Assembly (NCBI RefSeq): GCF_029227915.1
Contig: NC_079887.1
Location: forward strand, 12,836,001 to 12,896,000
Source: Hydractinia symbiolongicarpus
Lineage: Eukaryota > Cnidaria > Hydrozoa > Anthoathecata > Hydractiniidae
Reading direction: 5' to 3'
Length of the DNA stretch: 60,000 nt
The first letter of the stretch is position 1; every line of letters begins with the position of its first letter. A model generated the notes under the pieces. The model was not told the origin of the DNA, did not search any database, and saw only the letters and a list, made by a program, of their open reading frames with translations. The translations under genes and the position numbers were made by a program. Shown piece by piece: positions 11,582 through 21,689 of this stretch.

Positions 11582-13624
11582 TCAAAAAAAGTATCTAACG
11601 CTTAAACTTGAGTTTTTCTTGTCGTTGGATGTATTTCTTCTTTTCTGGAATAATATACCCATTTTTCTTTCTTTTTGAATTTGAATTTTTGAAGTATATA
11701 CACCATTATGCGATGTTTTGTGTAAAAGTAATGACGAGCTGTAGTAGCAAAAAGTCTTAAAACATGGCGCATTTAGGTTTGTTTTTTTGGCTGATATAGC
11801 ACCAAAGCCTGGTGTGTTTATATTCAAAGAATATTTCTGAACTGAAGCTTTCCTATATGTCTTCCTAGCGTGGCTTGTTTGGAGAGCGACGTACATGGGA
11901 TCGTTATTTTTCCGAACCTTTTCAACAGGAAATGACGTCATGTCGTCATTTTGAGGCTCTTGTTTTCCGTCCATATTACCGACGCCTTTTTTGAAGCCTG
12001 TTCTTCCATCGCTCTTTGTTCCTATTTTGTAATCACCACGCTTTCTGTTGCCGGCTAAAAGCAAAGGAGACATACGGTGTGAAGGGGAAATCATTTCTGA
12101 CTTTTTGAATTTCTGGTTTACATCCATATTAACATCAGAAATGACTCTCATTCCGCAAAATATACTTTGGAAGTCGTGCATAATGAATTTAAAAGTTCTT
12201 CGTCCTGAAGTTACGTCAAACGATGTTACTTCTCGCACGGGTTGTAAATGATTAACAGATACTTCATTTAAAGGGGCGTCAATAGGGCGTAAGTTAGAGG
12301 GCGTCATTGCTTTTACCTTGATACTATTTGCGTATTTTGACATAGATTTGCAATTCCTGTATGAGTGACCAGTAACGCCACAATTAACAGATATGAGTGG
12401 ATCTTCTGTATTTTTCTTTTTTTCAGGAACTGTTATTTTGGAAGGTTTTCTGATGACGGCGAAAAGTGTATATGTTTCACTTTTTACGTTTTTATCTCCC
12501 ATTACGTTGTCATTCATGTAACGGTTGCTCTTTTCTGTTGCCACACCGGGTTTGTTGTGTGTCGATAACACCGGATCATTTTTTAAGATTTTATCTTCCA
12601 TCGTATCATCGTTTGGGTAACGATTGTTCTTACTCATTGCCGCCCCTGAAGGTTCCTTCTGTTTCGATAGCACCGGATCATGTTTCGTGTTTTTATCTTC
12701 CATCAGAGCGCCATTTATGTAACGATTGTTCTTACTCATTGCCGCGCCTAAATATTCGTTCTGTGTCGATAGCACCCGATCATTTTTCACGTTTTCATCT
12801 TCCATTGTATCGTGATTCAAATAAAGATTGTTTTTACTCGCCGCTACACGGAAAGCTCCGTTATTACTTGATATCACTGAATAATTTTTTCCGTTTTTAA
12901 TTCCCATTGTATCGCCATTCATATAAAAATAGTCCCTACTCTTTGCCGCGCATAAAGGTTCTCTCTGTATCGATAGCACCGGATCATTTTTCACGTTTTT
13001 TTCTCCCATCGTATCGCCAATTAAGTAACTATAGTTCTTACTTAATGTCGCACCTAAAGGTTCGCTCTGTATCGATAGCACCGGAGAAAACAATTGCGTA
13101 AGTAATTCGTTTATTTCATCATTTTGGTAAAGATTGCGTACTTCCTGCTTCTCAGTTCTTATCCCATTTGCTACCCACGAGGAAGAGCCGGGATCGGAGT
13201 ACTTAAAAACAGAGTTTTTTTCTTCCATCTTTTGTTGCTTGTGTTTTTCTTTTGATTGCAAAGAAGAATAAAAACCATCCTCGATAAATCCATTTGATTC
13301 TCCATCGCTTTTGCAAGATCTGTTTTTATTCGCCGTATCCTCCGGATAACGGTTGTACGAAGTCGCCGAATTTCTCATTTCTCTCCTACGCAGAGAGGAA
13401 AAGTAGTCGTCTTCATTATTCTGAATAAGAACCTGCTTTGTTTCTTGCATTGCTGTAAGCTGGAGATACTTTGTGTTACGCCCTGTCGAGTTAACTCGAA
13501 ATAATTCGGTCGAGTGATCAACGTACACGTTAACTCGATAATTACTATTTCTGTCTGTTTTTGATTGCAACTTGTTCTTTCTTTGTTTCCATGGCAACAA
13601 CTGCTTTCGCGATATAGGGAAACA
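11582..13624 (-). CDS. Uncharacterised 672+ codon exon with six ~34-residue repeats
   Basis: A long uninterrupted minus-strand frame runs from an acceptor-like tttttttag at 13625-13635 to a TGA at 11582. No ATG opens the frame: it passes through TTG TTG CCA TGG. An upstream exon therefore probably supplies the start. An open frame at 13722-13964 could join in phase 0, but its GTCTGA donor is weak. The N-terminal third is Asn/Lys/Ser-rich. The centre (about 12470-13095) is a tandem array of six repeats, consensus roughly DPVLSxQxEPLGAAxSKNNR followed by YxNxDTMxDKNVKN, encoded by ~102-bp DNA repeats. After the array comes NCGVTGHSYRNC, a CxxxxHxxxxC core like a CCHC knuckle lacking its first Cys. 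The C-terminus is basic. I do not recognise the family and see no signal peptide or membrane segment. It may be lineage-restricted. Confidence 0.6.
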   Translation of the reverse strand, partial: CFPISRKQLLPWKQRKNKLQSKTDRNSNYRVNVYVDHSTELFRVNSTGRNTKYLQLTAMQETKQVLIQNNEDDYFSSLRRREMRNSATSYNRYPEDTANKNRSCKSDGESNGFIEDGFYSSLQSKEKHKQQKMEEKNSVFKYSDPGSSSWVANGIRTEKQEVRNLYQNDEINELLTQLFSPVLSIQSEPLGATLSKNYSYLIGDTMGEKNVKNDPVLSIQREPLCAAKSRDYFYMNGDTMGIKNGKNYSVISSNNGAFRVAASKNNLYLNHDTMEDENVKNDRVLSTQNEYLGAAMSKNNRYINGALMEDKNTKHDPVLSKQKEPSGAAMSKNNRYPNDDTMEDKILKNDPVLSTHNKPGVATEKSNRYMNDNVMGDKNVKSETYTLFAVIRKPSKITVPEKKKNTEDPLISVNCGVTGHSYRNCKSMSKYANSIKVKAMTPSNLRPIDAPLNEVSVNHLQPVREVTSFDVTSGRRTFKFIMHDFQSIFCGMRVISDVNMDVNQKFKKSEMISPSHRMSPLLLAGNRKRGDYKIGTKSDGRTGFKKGVGNMDGKQEPQNDDMTSFPVEKVRKNNDPMYVALQTSHARKTYRKASVQKYSLNINTPGFGAISAKKTNLNAPCFKTFCYYSSSLLLHKTSHNGVYTSKIQIQKERKMGILFQKRRNTSNDKKNSSLSVRYFF

Positions 13625-13721
13625 CTAAAAAAAATAAGAAGGTTAAAGATTTATCATGAAAAGCAGCTGCCATTTATGTCTAGTGTCTGAAATTACGTCA
13701 GAAATTTAAATGTCTACTAAG

Positions 13722-13964
13722 TCAGACCAATCCGGCTGTAATTGTAAATGTTTTCAGCTTGTTTTGAATTTTTAGCCCATTAAGAAATGTTTTTGACATT
13801 TGTTTTTTTAAAGAAACATTAGCTTGTAACATCGTTTCCAGGACTTCCTGCTCTTTAGGTGAGAATATAAGGGTGTTGGGTTGAATTGCATAGCAGTATC
13901 GTTTTTTTGCTCTTGCAAACGTAACGTTGTGGATCAAATTCATTTCTAAGGCTTTTTGTTTCAC
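13722..13964 (-). CDS. Possible upstream exon of the repeat-containing gene
   Basis: This is an open minus-strand frame of about 80 codons, including the phrase EQEVLETMLQANVSLKKQMS. It has an internal ATG eight codons in (MNLIHNVTF). It ends ...TITAGLV then TGA. If spliced at the G|GTCTGA just before the stop, it would join the exon starting at 13624 in phase 0. No homology is recognised, and the donor is non-consensus, so the link is tentative. Confidence 0.3.
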   Translation of the reverse strand: MKQKALEMNLIHNVTFARAKKRYCYAIQPNTLIFSPKEQEVLETMLQANVSLKKQMSKTFLNGLKIQNKLKTFTITAGLV

Positions 13965-14035
13965 ACCGGCACTACACTTATTTAAAAGTCTAGCGAAATG
14001 GCAGTCTCAACGTCACATACAAAAAAGAGATAACA

Positions 14036-14172
14036 GGCCTGGCATCGTGGTTGTGTGTTCTCAATTTATTTTATACTGTATCAATCAACCTCATCCCCAG
14101 GGTTTTGTCGCCTCTAAGCCGTTATCAAGAGTAAAATTAATAAAAAAAGACTAAATGCCCTGGGAACGCGAC
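14036..14172. mobile_element. MITE, CAACCTCGTTCCCAG-type ends (plus a solo right end)
   Basis: CAACCTCATCCCCAGGG at 14086 is mirrored by GCCCTGGGAACGCGACTG ending near 14172, giving an ~87-bp element with inverted termini. A degenerate solo right end (cctggcatcgtggttg) lies just before it at about 14036-14053. Confidence 0.65.
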
Positions 14173-14244
14173 TGTCTGTCCGATAGGAAGTTATCTCCAT
14201 TATTAACATTCGCCAAATTATGGTAGCTGCGAGTAGCGATGGAG

Positions 14245-14331
14245 CAACCTCGTTCCCAGTGCATCTTGTATCTTTTCTGACCCCGCTCGCCGTCCCGAGA
14301 TACAAAAGAGACAACAGAGACAACGAGGTTG
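14245..14331. mobile_element. MITE, CAACCTCGTTCCCAG-type ends
   Basis: The left end is CAACCTCGTTCCCAG. The right end is caacgaggttg, its inverse with a short internal loss. The interior carries tcttgtatcttttctga and the opposing gatacaaaagaga, so most of the element can fold on itself. Confidence 0.75.
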
Positions 14332-14591
14332 GCGATAGGGAAAATCCAATAGATTTTTTACGGGCTGCTGATTAGATAAGAAACCTAACAACTGAGTTTA
14401 ATGGAAAATGTAGCTTTAAGGTCTTACGTTAAGGCTTTATAAAAAATATTAGCTGCAATTCTTTCAAAAACGTAACCTCATCCAGCCTATTTCAGTAACA
14501 TTTTAACGTCAAATCACAAAAATTAATCGCTGTTGAATTATTTTTTTTTACGATCATCTGAAAAATAATACCGGGGAAAATTAGTGCCATT

Positions 14592-14660
14592 AGCATCCTC
14601 GTTCCCGGGGTTCTTGTCCACGCGTTGACAGCAAAAATACAAGAGAACTGGGAACGAATT
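14592..14660. mobile_element. MITE, CAACCTCGTTCCCAG-type ends, short
   Basis: gcatcctcgttcccggggttcttg faces caagagaactgggaacgaatt across about 69 bp. It belongs to the same family as the neighbouring elements, with diverged outer bases. Confidence 0.65.
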
Positions 14661-15239
14661 AGTAATAATGTGTTTCTAATCGAAGGGAAGAAGCATGACA
14701 AAACGAAATAAATGTTTCTGACCTTCACCATTTTGCAGACGCTTAACTTCAACATAAACTCCGACACCAATTTTTTTTACATATCACTGCGTTTCCATGT
14801 CGACTTTTAGCATATTTTTTACTTGTCAAGTTTACAATATATCTTATCGCTAAAATGAATTATTTTTATCTTTTTTATAATCCTCAGACAGCACTTGAAA
14901 AGCTCTAACCAATTAACCAATTTTTACAAAAGATATATTTTTCTAATTTGTCTATTGTTATAGTAACATAATAGACCCTGGGTTACAAAGCTTGTCAATA
15001 TCACAATTTTATTTTGTTACAGAAAACTTGGTAAGCTAATTTAAAAGGTTTTTACCCTGTCTGTGTATCTAAGTAAAACCGCTGAGAAATCCCTTATTCA
15101 CGCCAAGTTTTTAGTTCATTTTTTCTCTTGATAACATATGTGTATATAGTGTTAACTAGCGTATAGTTTCAACAAAGTATTGTCCTGACTAGCATCCCGC
15201 AGCCGAGCAATTATTTTACAGAATGACATTTAAACAAAT

Positions 15240-15342
15240 CAACCTCGTTCCCAGGACATGTTGTCTCTTTTCTATAACCAGGACGGCGTCCTATCGCCGT
15301 CCGATGTCAGAAAAGATACAAGATGTCCTGGGGACGAAGCTG
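15240..15342. mobile_element. MITE, near-perfect 34-bp terminal inverted repeats
   Basis: The first ~34 bases (CAACCTCGTTCCCAGGACAT and onward to tcttttct) are mirrored by the last ~34 with about four mismatches. The roughly 35-bp centre (ataaccaggacggcgtccta) also contains small palindromes. It is the best-preserved member of the cluster. Confidence 0.85.
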
Positions 15343-15573
15343 TAAACCATTATGTCTAAGCTTCGCAATTACGTTAAGCCTTATTTCTAAAACAGTATTA
15401 GCTACGATCTGCGAAAAAACAACATTGGATATAATTTCGAACAACGTGGAAGTATCCGGGCGCGAATCTTTTTTGTTCACGCGAATTGCGATTTCGTGCG
15501 TACGCTTACATCACTCCAAAAAAATGCAAAAATATTTTTTGCATGCCACTCCTACAATCATGGTGCACGAAGC

Positions 15574-15779
15574 CAACCTCGTTCCCAGGGTTCTTTGTTC
15601 TTTTCCAGAAAATCTTGAACAGCGAGAATGTTTCCATTTTCTATTTTTTGCACTAGGATAACGGAGGTATCTCTCAAAGATATTGAGCCATGCGTTAATA
15701 AAACATCCGACACAGTCACAGTCTGTTTCTGACCATCTGCGATTGTCAGAAAGGGAAAAGAGCCCTGGGGGCAAGGTTG
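15574..15779. mobile_element. MITE, longer subfamily (~205 bp)
   Basis: CAACCTCGTTCCCAGGGTTC opposes agccctgggggcaaggttg. The interior includes aggataacggaggtatctct and aaaacatccgacacagtc. That interior is copied, diverged, just downstream at about 15955-16075. Confidence 0.75.
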
Positions 15780-15952
15780 GCACGAACTTGGTCTTTGATC
15801 AAGTATTTCACACCGACCACGATATGTATAGTCAGCGACGCTGTACAAAACAATGTTTACTCCTTGTGAAGTTTAACACAAGAGTTAGAAAAATATTGCG
15901 CAGATGAGAATAGCAGTAAAAAGAAAAATACAATTCTTTTCCACTTCAATTT

Positions 15953-16075
15953 TCATTTTGTATACAAGGATAGCGGAGATATCCTCTAAGGTATAGCAAG
16001 ATTTTGAGTCACGCATTAATTAAACATTCGACAAAGTCGCGGTCAGTTTATCTCTGCCCAACCTCGTTACCGGCG
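15953..16075. mobile_element. Partial second copy of the long MITE
   Basis: aggatagcggagatatcctc, gagtcacgcattaattaaac and attcgacaaagtcgcggtc align in order with the interior of the 15574-15779 element. The copy ends with cccaacctcgttaccggcgcc. Only one terminal repeat is visible. Confidence 0.6.
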
Positions 16076-18100
16076 CCTTTTTTCTCTTTCTGACATTTAA
16101 CCTATTTTAACCTATATATTTTAAATTTAACCTATTTTAACAATTAAATCGACTAGTGTAGGAAGGACGAAAGAAGTCGTGAAGTTAACCGATTTTACCA
16201 ATTAAACCGACTAGTGTACGAATATTAAACAATATGAATTTTGACATAGCATCGGCGATGTCAGTTACTTAATTAAAATTACATGGCAGCGTTATTAGAA
16301 TTTTAGTGGTTATTGAAAATATGTCCATCTAAATATACTTGGAGTTTGATCCGCCTTAACTTCTTCTAGAGAGACCAAAAACAGGCGCGATGCGCGGAGC
16401 CGGGAAAATAATTCTAATGCGCATGCTCAGATATTAAACGCTGGATGGTGCTGGCAAAAACATGCCCTACTTGAAACCGGCCTTGGTTCACAAAAACACG
16501 TTGGGTATATCTCTATTACACAATACACATAGCTAAAAACCCGTGAATAACGTAAAAGTATAAATTTTTTCAAAGGTCGCGATTTATTAAAAATAAAATT
16601 GCACATTTTGTTTTCTCAAATAATTTATAGTCCGTTACGCAAACAGTTTGTTGAAACAGGACTGCTTTGTGTTTTTATTTAGCCAGAATTGCACATTGAA
16701 TAATGTCGCATCAAAGTGTGCTTTCAAAGTAGTATTAAATTAAAAACGCATCTATTTAACTAAAAATCAAATATTTGACAAAAAATTGCGTGTCAAAATG
16801 ATCGCAACCTTAAAATTTCGGCTTTTCACAGTATGTAACACTCTTTCTGGTATAACCTAGTCCAATTTATAAAATTTTTCAAACTAATATTGAAACATTT
16901 AAGTGGACACAAAAAAGACATATTTGATCGTCATGGCGACACCTAGATTTTGATCGTTGGACTACTAAAGATCATTCTTCGATGACTGTTTAGGTGTAAA
17001 CCGAAATATTTGCACACTGCAAGGAACTTTGATTGCTTTCTAACATTTTCCGAGAAGTTCACGCAGTTTTGGGAACGGCTGTCCGGCAAGAAGTTGTTCA
17101 GTCACAGTTCAGTTCCATTAATGACATATCCACTGTTATGTCATTAAACCTGTCGCCTTTATATGCGCTGTCCGTCTGTTGTCATGCAAATATGACTATA
17201 ATTTTTTTCCTAACGACCAGTTTTTTATAAGAATATCAAAATTCTAACCAGGCTGGCCATTATTCTTATTTTTGTTGTTTTAAACGATGAATCTATTGTT
17301 TTTAATCATTGTTATAAAACATATTTTTATAAAAAGCGCGTAGTTAAAGTCTAAAACTTTTCAGAACATTTTAAGATTCAAACTAAAAACCTTACAAGAG
17401 ATCCTGGAGATTCTTATGAAAAAGAATTGCCTGAGAAATTGGAAAAAGAAATCACTCGACGTCAATTTATCAAAGCTTACCAATAAAAAAAGTGTTTCCT
17501 CTTTTCCTCTCTACGTTGGCGATCAGTTATTTCTTTTCTTCACCTTTTTTCTCTGCAAGCAAAAAAAACTTTTTATACATTCCTATTATATTTATTTCAT
17601 AATCGCTTTTGATTGATTTATAGACAAGATGATTATAAAATATTAATGCTACAAATAAAAAAAAATATATATATATATAAAAAAGAAGAATTATTGATTA
17701 TAATAAAATTCATTTTAGTTATCTCATTTATAACTTCTTCGCTTTTCTCATACGATTTTTGACATGGTTAAATGCCGCGTCTACAATTTTATGGATAAAT
17801 TTGTTGATCCATCAACGATGCTTTTACGAGCCGAAAAAGTATAAAAAAAATACACCGCCACAAAAAATTCAGCCTCTCGTAGATTTCTTCTTTGTTACGA
17901 AAACCGATCTTAGCTATTTCAAAATAAAGACGGAATAATATTTCCTCAGTTTCTATTTTCAGGCTCACCTCGTCCCCAGTGGCAGATCTAAAATCCTTTC
18001 TGAAATTTTAAAAATCCAATGACAAGATTCAACTGCACACACAGTCCAAATATAAAAAGTTAAATTTAGCTAGAATTAATGTTTCACCTCCAACTAGTTA
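16076..18100. other. Gene-free stretch with repeat fragments
   Basis: No coding frame is supported. It contains a short duplicated phrase (taacctattttaac and accgactagtgta, about 16097-16215), an AT microsatellite at about 17665-17682 and a solo MITE end (cacctcgtccccag) near 17966. The rest is unassigned. Confidence 0.5.
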
Positions 18101-18129
18101 GTTTATGACATGTTAATTTCCAATTATTC

Positions 18130-18310
18130 AATCGAATGAAATCAAATATAAAAAGCCGTTCGTTTTTGTAAAAAAAATAAAAAATGTGCGTTCAAAAAAT
18201 ACGTGCTCAAATATTACAACGTATAAAAATTGCTTTAACAAAAAATACAAGTAAAATACAATAAACCATTTTAGTTTGTGTGTATAAAAATAAATATAAA
18301 AAAATATTTA
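18130..18310. repeat. 3'-flank repeat module, copy 1
   Basis: This segment shares ordered phrases (tcaaatataaaaa, ttcgtttttgt, aaaaaatacgtgctcaaatattacaac, aaaattgcttc/taacaaaaa) with 41680-41840 and 42170-42400. Each copy lies just beyond the 3' end of a TNF-receptor-like gene copy or fragment. Confidence 0.6.
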
Positions 18311-18922
18311 TTATTGTATCGTTGCGTTCAACATTTGCTAACATTAAGATAAAATAAAACGAGTTTGAAAGTTAAAAAGTATTTAATTGATAAGCTTTTC
18401 GTACACTAAGTACATCTTAAGACTATATAGTTATTTATATAGTCTGAAGATAACTTATTTTTACCAATTTAACTTATTTTTACCAATATTTGGTAACATG
18501 TAATATAAAAATTCCGTAAAATCTATTTATAACATAAGGATGGTACTAGACTTTTCATTGCAGAAAATCAAAAATGCAGCTCAATGTTACCAAAAGAAGC
18601 AATTTAGAAATGAACTATTTTGATTAATGGTAACTTTGACGTTTTTCAACTTTGGTTGAATTTGGGAGATTTTAAGGGTGTTTAGTTAAGAACAATGCAT
18701 TTTTGAGAACAAATGCCGTTCAACTTTGCTGTATTCACATCAAATAAGGAGATTCTTTAACTCTTCTTAAATTTTTCACTATTACCATTTTCAACATTTC
18801 CATTTTCTGCAACGCTGTTGGCATCTAAATAAATAACCAGTCACTCGTCTCTATCACCCCCATGGTTCCTCTCCACCTTAAAATAGGATAAAAAAATACA
18901 TACATGCATTCGAATTATCTAT

Positions 18923-19328
18923 AAGATAACTGGTCATAGATCCATCTGGTCACACATTTTTGACTAAAGCATCAGTTGTAAGGTTCATTTCCATGATTTG
19001 TGTAAACGCGAAAAAGATTTTGTTTTTTAATTTACCTTGGTCGACGGTCAACTGCGTTTCTCTTCTGTAGCCGGATTATATCCGGTCTGGCTCACAACAT
19101 TCCCGTGTAGTCCTCCCGTAATTGTATTTGAAAGACCTATAGTTCGCCAAAAAAAGACAATATTTATTCAAAATGAAGATAACTGGTCATAGATCAATCT
19201 TGCCACACATTGCAAGGTATATTTCCATGATTTGTGTAAACACGAGCAAAATTTTGTTTTTTTTAACTTACCTTGTGAGTTGGTCAGCGGCTGCATTTAT
19301 ACATCTTGATCATTTCTGGCACGAACTG
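18923..19328 (-). repeat. ~240-bp tandem duplication containing tail exons of the TNFR-like paralogue
   Basis: The segment beginning gataactggtcatagatcca (18923) recurs at 19175 (gataactggtcatagatcaa). Both copies run through catgatttgtgtaaac and an acttacctt/tttacctt donor into an exon (19036-19136 and 19272-19328). The exon ends AAACGCAGTTGA.. and AAATGCAGCCGCTGA.. are related. Confidence 0.6.
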
Positions 19329-19469
19329 CTATAAAAAAACAAATAAGCATCAAGAAGACGCACCATCACTAGTTATCTTTTATACTTATGTTTCGGCTTC
19401 GTTTAAAAGCTTTTTTCACGGTTTTGTTATGCAGGCTAAGTATCTTCTTATTGTGGTAACATTAGAAAC

Positions 19470-19745
19470 GCTATCCAAATAAGAAGATTGGTTGGGACAC
19501 TTTAAAAGAAAATTGTTTGAGTAAGAAAGTATATAGCCTTGACATTTCTAAGAAAAAGCACAAAGGTAAACCAAGAAAGGCGTGGCAGTAGGTAATAAGG
19601 ACAAACTTGATGGAGAGGAATTTGAGTTTGGAACTAACATTCTGGATCAGATTTGAAGAAAGACATTAATATACTTCGTTTAACCCATGATAGCATGGAA
19701 AACAGGCGTTAAAAGGACTGACAAGGAAGATGACGATAATAAAAG
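19470..19745 (+). mobile_element. Degenerate LINE 3' end, same family as 97-1489
   Basis: Plus-strand translation, with stops, follows the tail of the element at 97-738: DWLGHFKRK, then RKAWQ with a stop and VIRTNLMERNLSLEL, then a match to the nucleotide phrase tgatagcatggaaaacaggcgtt and a gatgacgataat triplet-like tail. It is old and dead. It sits in the tail region of the TNFR-like paralogue. Confidence 0.65.
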
Positions 19746-20369
19746 TATGGAGATAATTAGACTAGGTTCATAAGCTTTTAGTAAAACTAGCAAAAAGAAG
19801 TTTTACCGACTTCTTAGTCGTGATTTTTTGAACACCTGCAAATAGGAAAATATAAAATAGTTAAGCTTGATAAAACATTAGTCTTATCAAGCTTAATCCA
19901 AATTACTGGTGAAAAAAATCGTTCAGAAGAAGTGTTAAGTTTAGCAATTACCATTTTTGAGTGTATAAACACAACAGATTGCAGTAAAAGCAATAACCGC
20001 TAGAGCAATAACCGCTAGAACAACAACCAGTACTATCATAATAGAATGCATAGGCATCCAGCTTGAACACAACTTTTCTGCTGAGTAGGAAATCTAAACA
20101 AAAAAAACTTTTTTCTTAGCAAAAATACAGCGATAAAAAAAATGTTTCTACGGAAAGGAACAGCATTTTACAAAGCTTTCTGTCCTAAGCAATGAATTCA
20201 ATATGTCTGAGGGGTAAAACAAGTACAAACATTTGACTGAATTTTTGTCGTTGTATTAACTAGTAAGGTAAAAGACATAAATTGTTGCTGACATAAATTA
20301 TTGTAGCATCAATTTTTGCGGATTTTGCTAAAAACCGCAAACATGCGTGTCGCAAAATGTCATCTGCCT

Positions 20370-20790
20370 TTATGAATCGCAATAATTTATGTCGCAAAAA
20401 TTAACAAATTATAACGCAATAACTTATTTCACAAAATGTATAGTAGGCATTAAAGTCGCAATAATTTATGTCGGAAAATCAACAAATTATAACGCAATAA
20501 TTTATGTCACAAAATGTATAGTAAGCATTAAAGTCGCAATAATTTATGTCGAAAAATCAACAAATTATAAAGCAATAATTTATGTCACAAAATGTATAGT
20601 AAGCATTAAAGTCGCAATAATTTATGTCGCAAAATCAACCAATTATAACGCAATAATTTATGTCGAAAAATGTATAGTAAGCATTAAAGTCGCAATAATT
20701 TATGTCGAAAAATCAACAAATTATAACGCAATAATTTATGTCGAAAAATGTATAAAAGCAATAGAGTCGCAATAATTTATGTTGCAAGAA
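20370..20790 (+). repeat. ~79-bp tandem repeat (about five units)
   Basis: Each unit has two half-motifs built on gcaataatttatgtc: one followed by g(a/c)aaaaatcaacaaattataac, the other by (a/g)aaaaatgtatagtaagcattaaagt. Five units run head to tail with few changes. The open frame across them is a consequence of the unit length and is not credible coding sequence. The array lies about 280 bp upstream, in gene sense, of the membrane exon of the TNFR-like paralogue. Confidence 0.85.
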
Positions 20791-20879
20791 TTTGTCTGCA
20801 ACAATTTTTGCCCTAAGGGATACTGTCCTGCAATTTCATCAATATTTCTTGAAATCTTTAAATTAAGAATATTGCTTTA

Positions 20880-21517
20880 AGGAGACATGATACACCAAAA
20901 TCGTTTTTGGTCAAATTTCTGATTTTCATATCAATGGCAAGTTTATAATTCACAGAATAATTATTCTAGCGTAGATAAAAAAAAAATTGTCGAAATTTAG
21001 TTTAGTCGTTGCCTGTACTGTGTAGAGGTAGAAACGCTGATCAAAATAATGTATAGGATTATATGTTTTCGAGGAACGGGTAAGGAGATATAAGGGTTTA
21101 AAAAATTTGCTGACTTCAGCAAAGTTCCCGCAAAGTTAAATTTTTTTTTTGGAAATTTATTTACCTGTTGCCTTCATCGTACAGATTTTGAAACGCTGAT
21201 CAAGAAAACGTATAGGATCGTGTACTTATGACAAACGGTTATGGAAATATTGTGGTGAAAGGTTTTATGATGACGTCATTAACCCGTCCATTCCGAAACG
21301 GATTCGGGGACCCAGGTTTGGGAAACTTACCCAAATTGGTCCCAGATGGTCCCTAGTTACCCACGCTGTGAAAAAGACTGATGTCATCACCTGGTTTCCA
21401 AGTTATTTGGCCTCAAATTATAAGTGTACTGTAACAGCTTCATTAATATAAATTAGGATATCGACGTTAGAGTAATGATATTGACGTCGCGCCGTAACAT
21501 AAAAAAATTTAACATTT
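20880..21517. repeat. Older interspersed repeat interrupted by the LINE (left part)
   Basis: atgtcatcacctggtttcca through to taacataaaaaaatttaacattt parallels 5145-5290 in INO80E intron 2. The match resumes on the far side of the LINE at about 26294. Two diverged internal copies of gaaacgctgatca..a.gtataggat (about 21030 and 21190) also occur. Confidence 0.6.
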
Positions 21518-21689
21518 CTTTCTTTTCTTTTCTTTTCAATTTATTTAAAGTCGATTATTCACATATTTACAATAGTTTCCAAAAAAAAAGTAATTAAGAA
21601 AACTAATCTAAATCGACTAAATTTTTTTATGTTTACAATTAAATAAAATCATTTTTTATATATATATAAACAATAATAACAACAAAGTT

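Noticed and set aside
12466-13101. Plus-strand ORFs over the repeat-containing exon
   Set aside because: They are shadows of the minus-strand repeats, and the minus frame is far longer and uninterrupted.
15323-15907. Overlapping ORFs on both strands
   Set aside because: They lie within or across MITEs and their sequence reflects the inverted repeats.
20389-20775. 128-codon open frame
   Set aside because: It is generated by the ~79-bp tandem repeat and has no splice or composition support.
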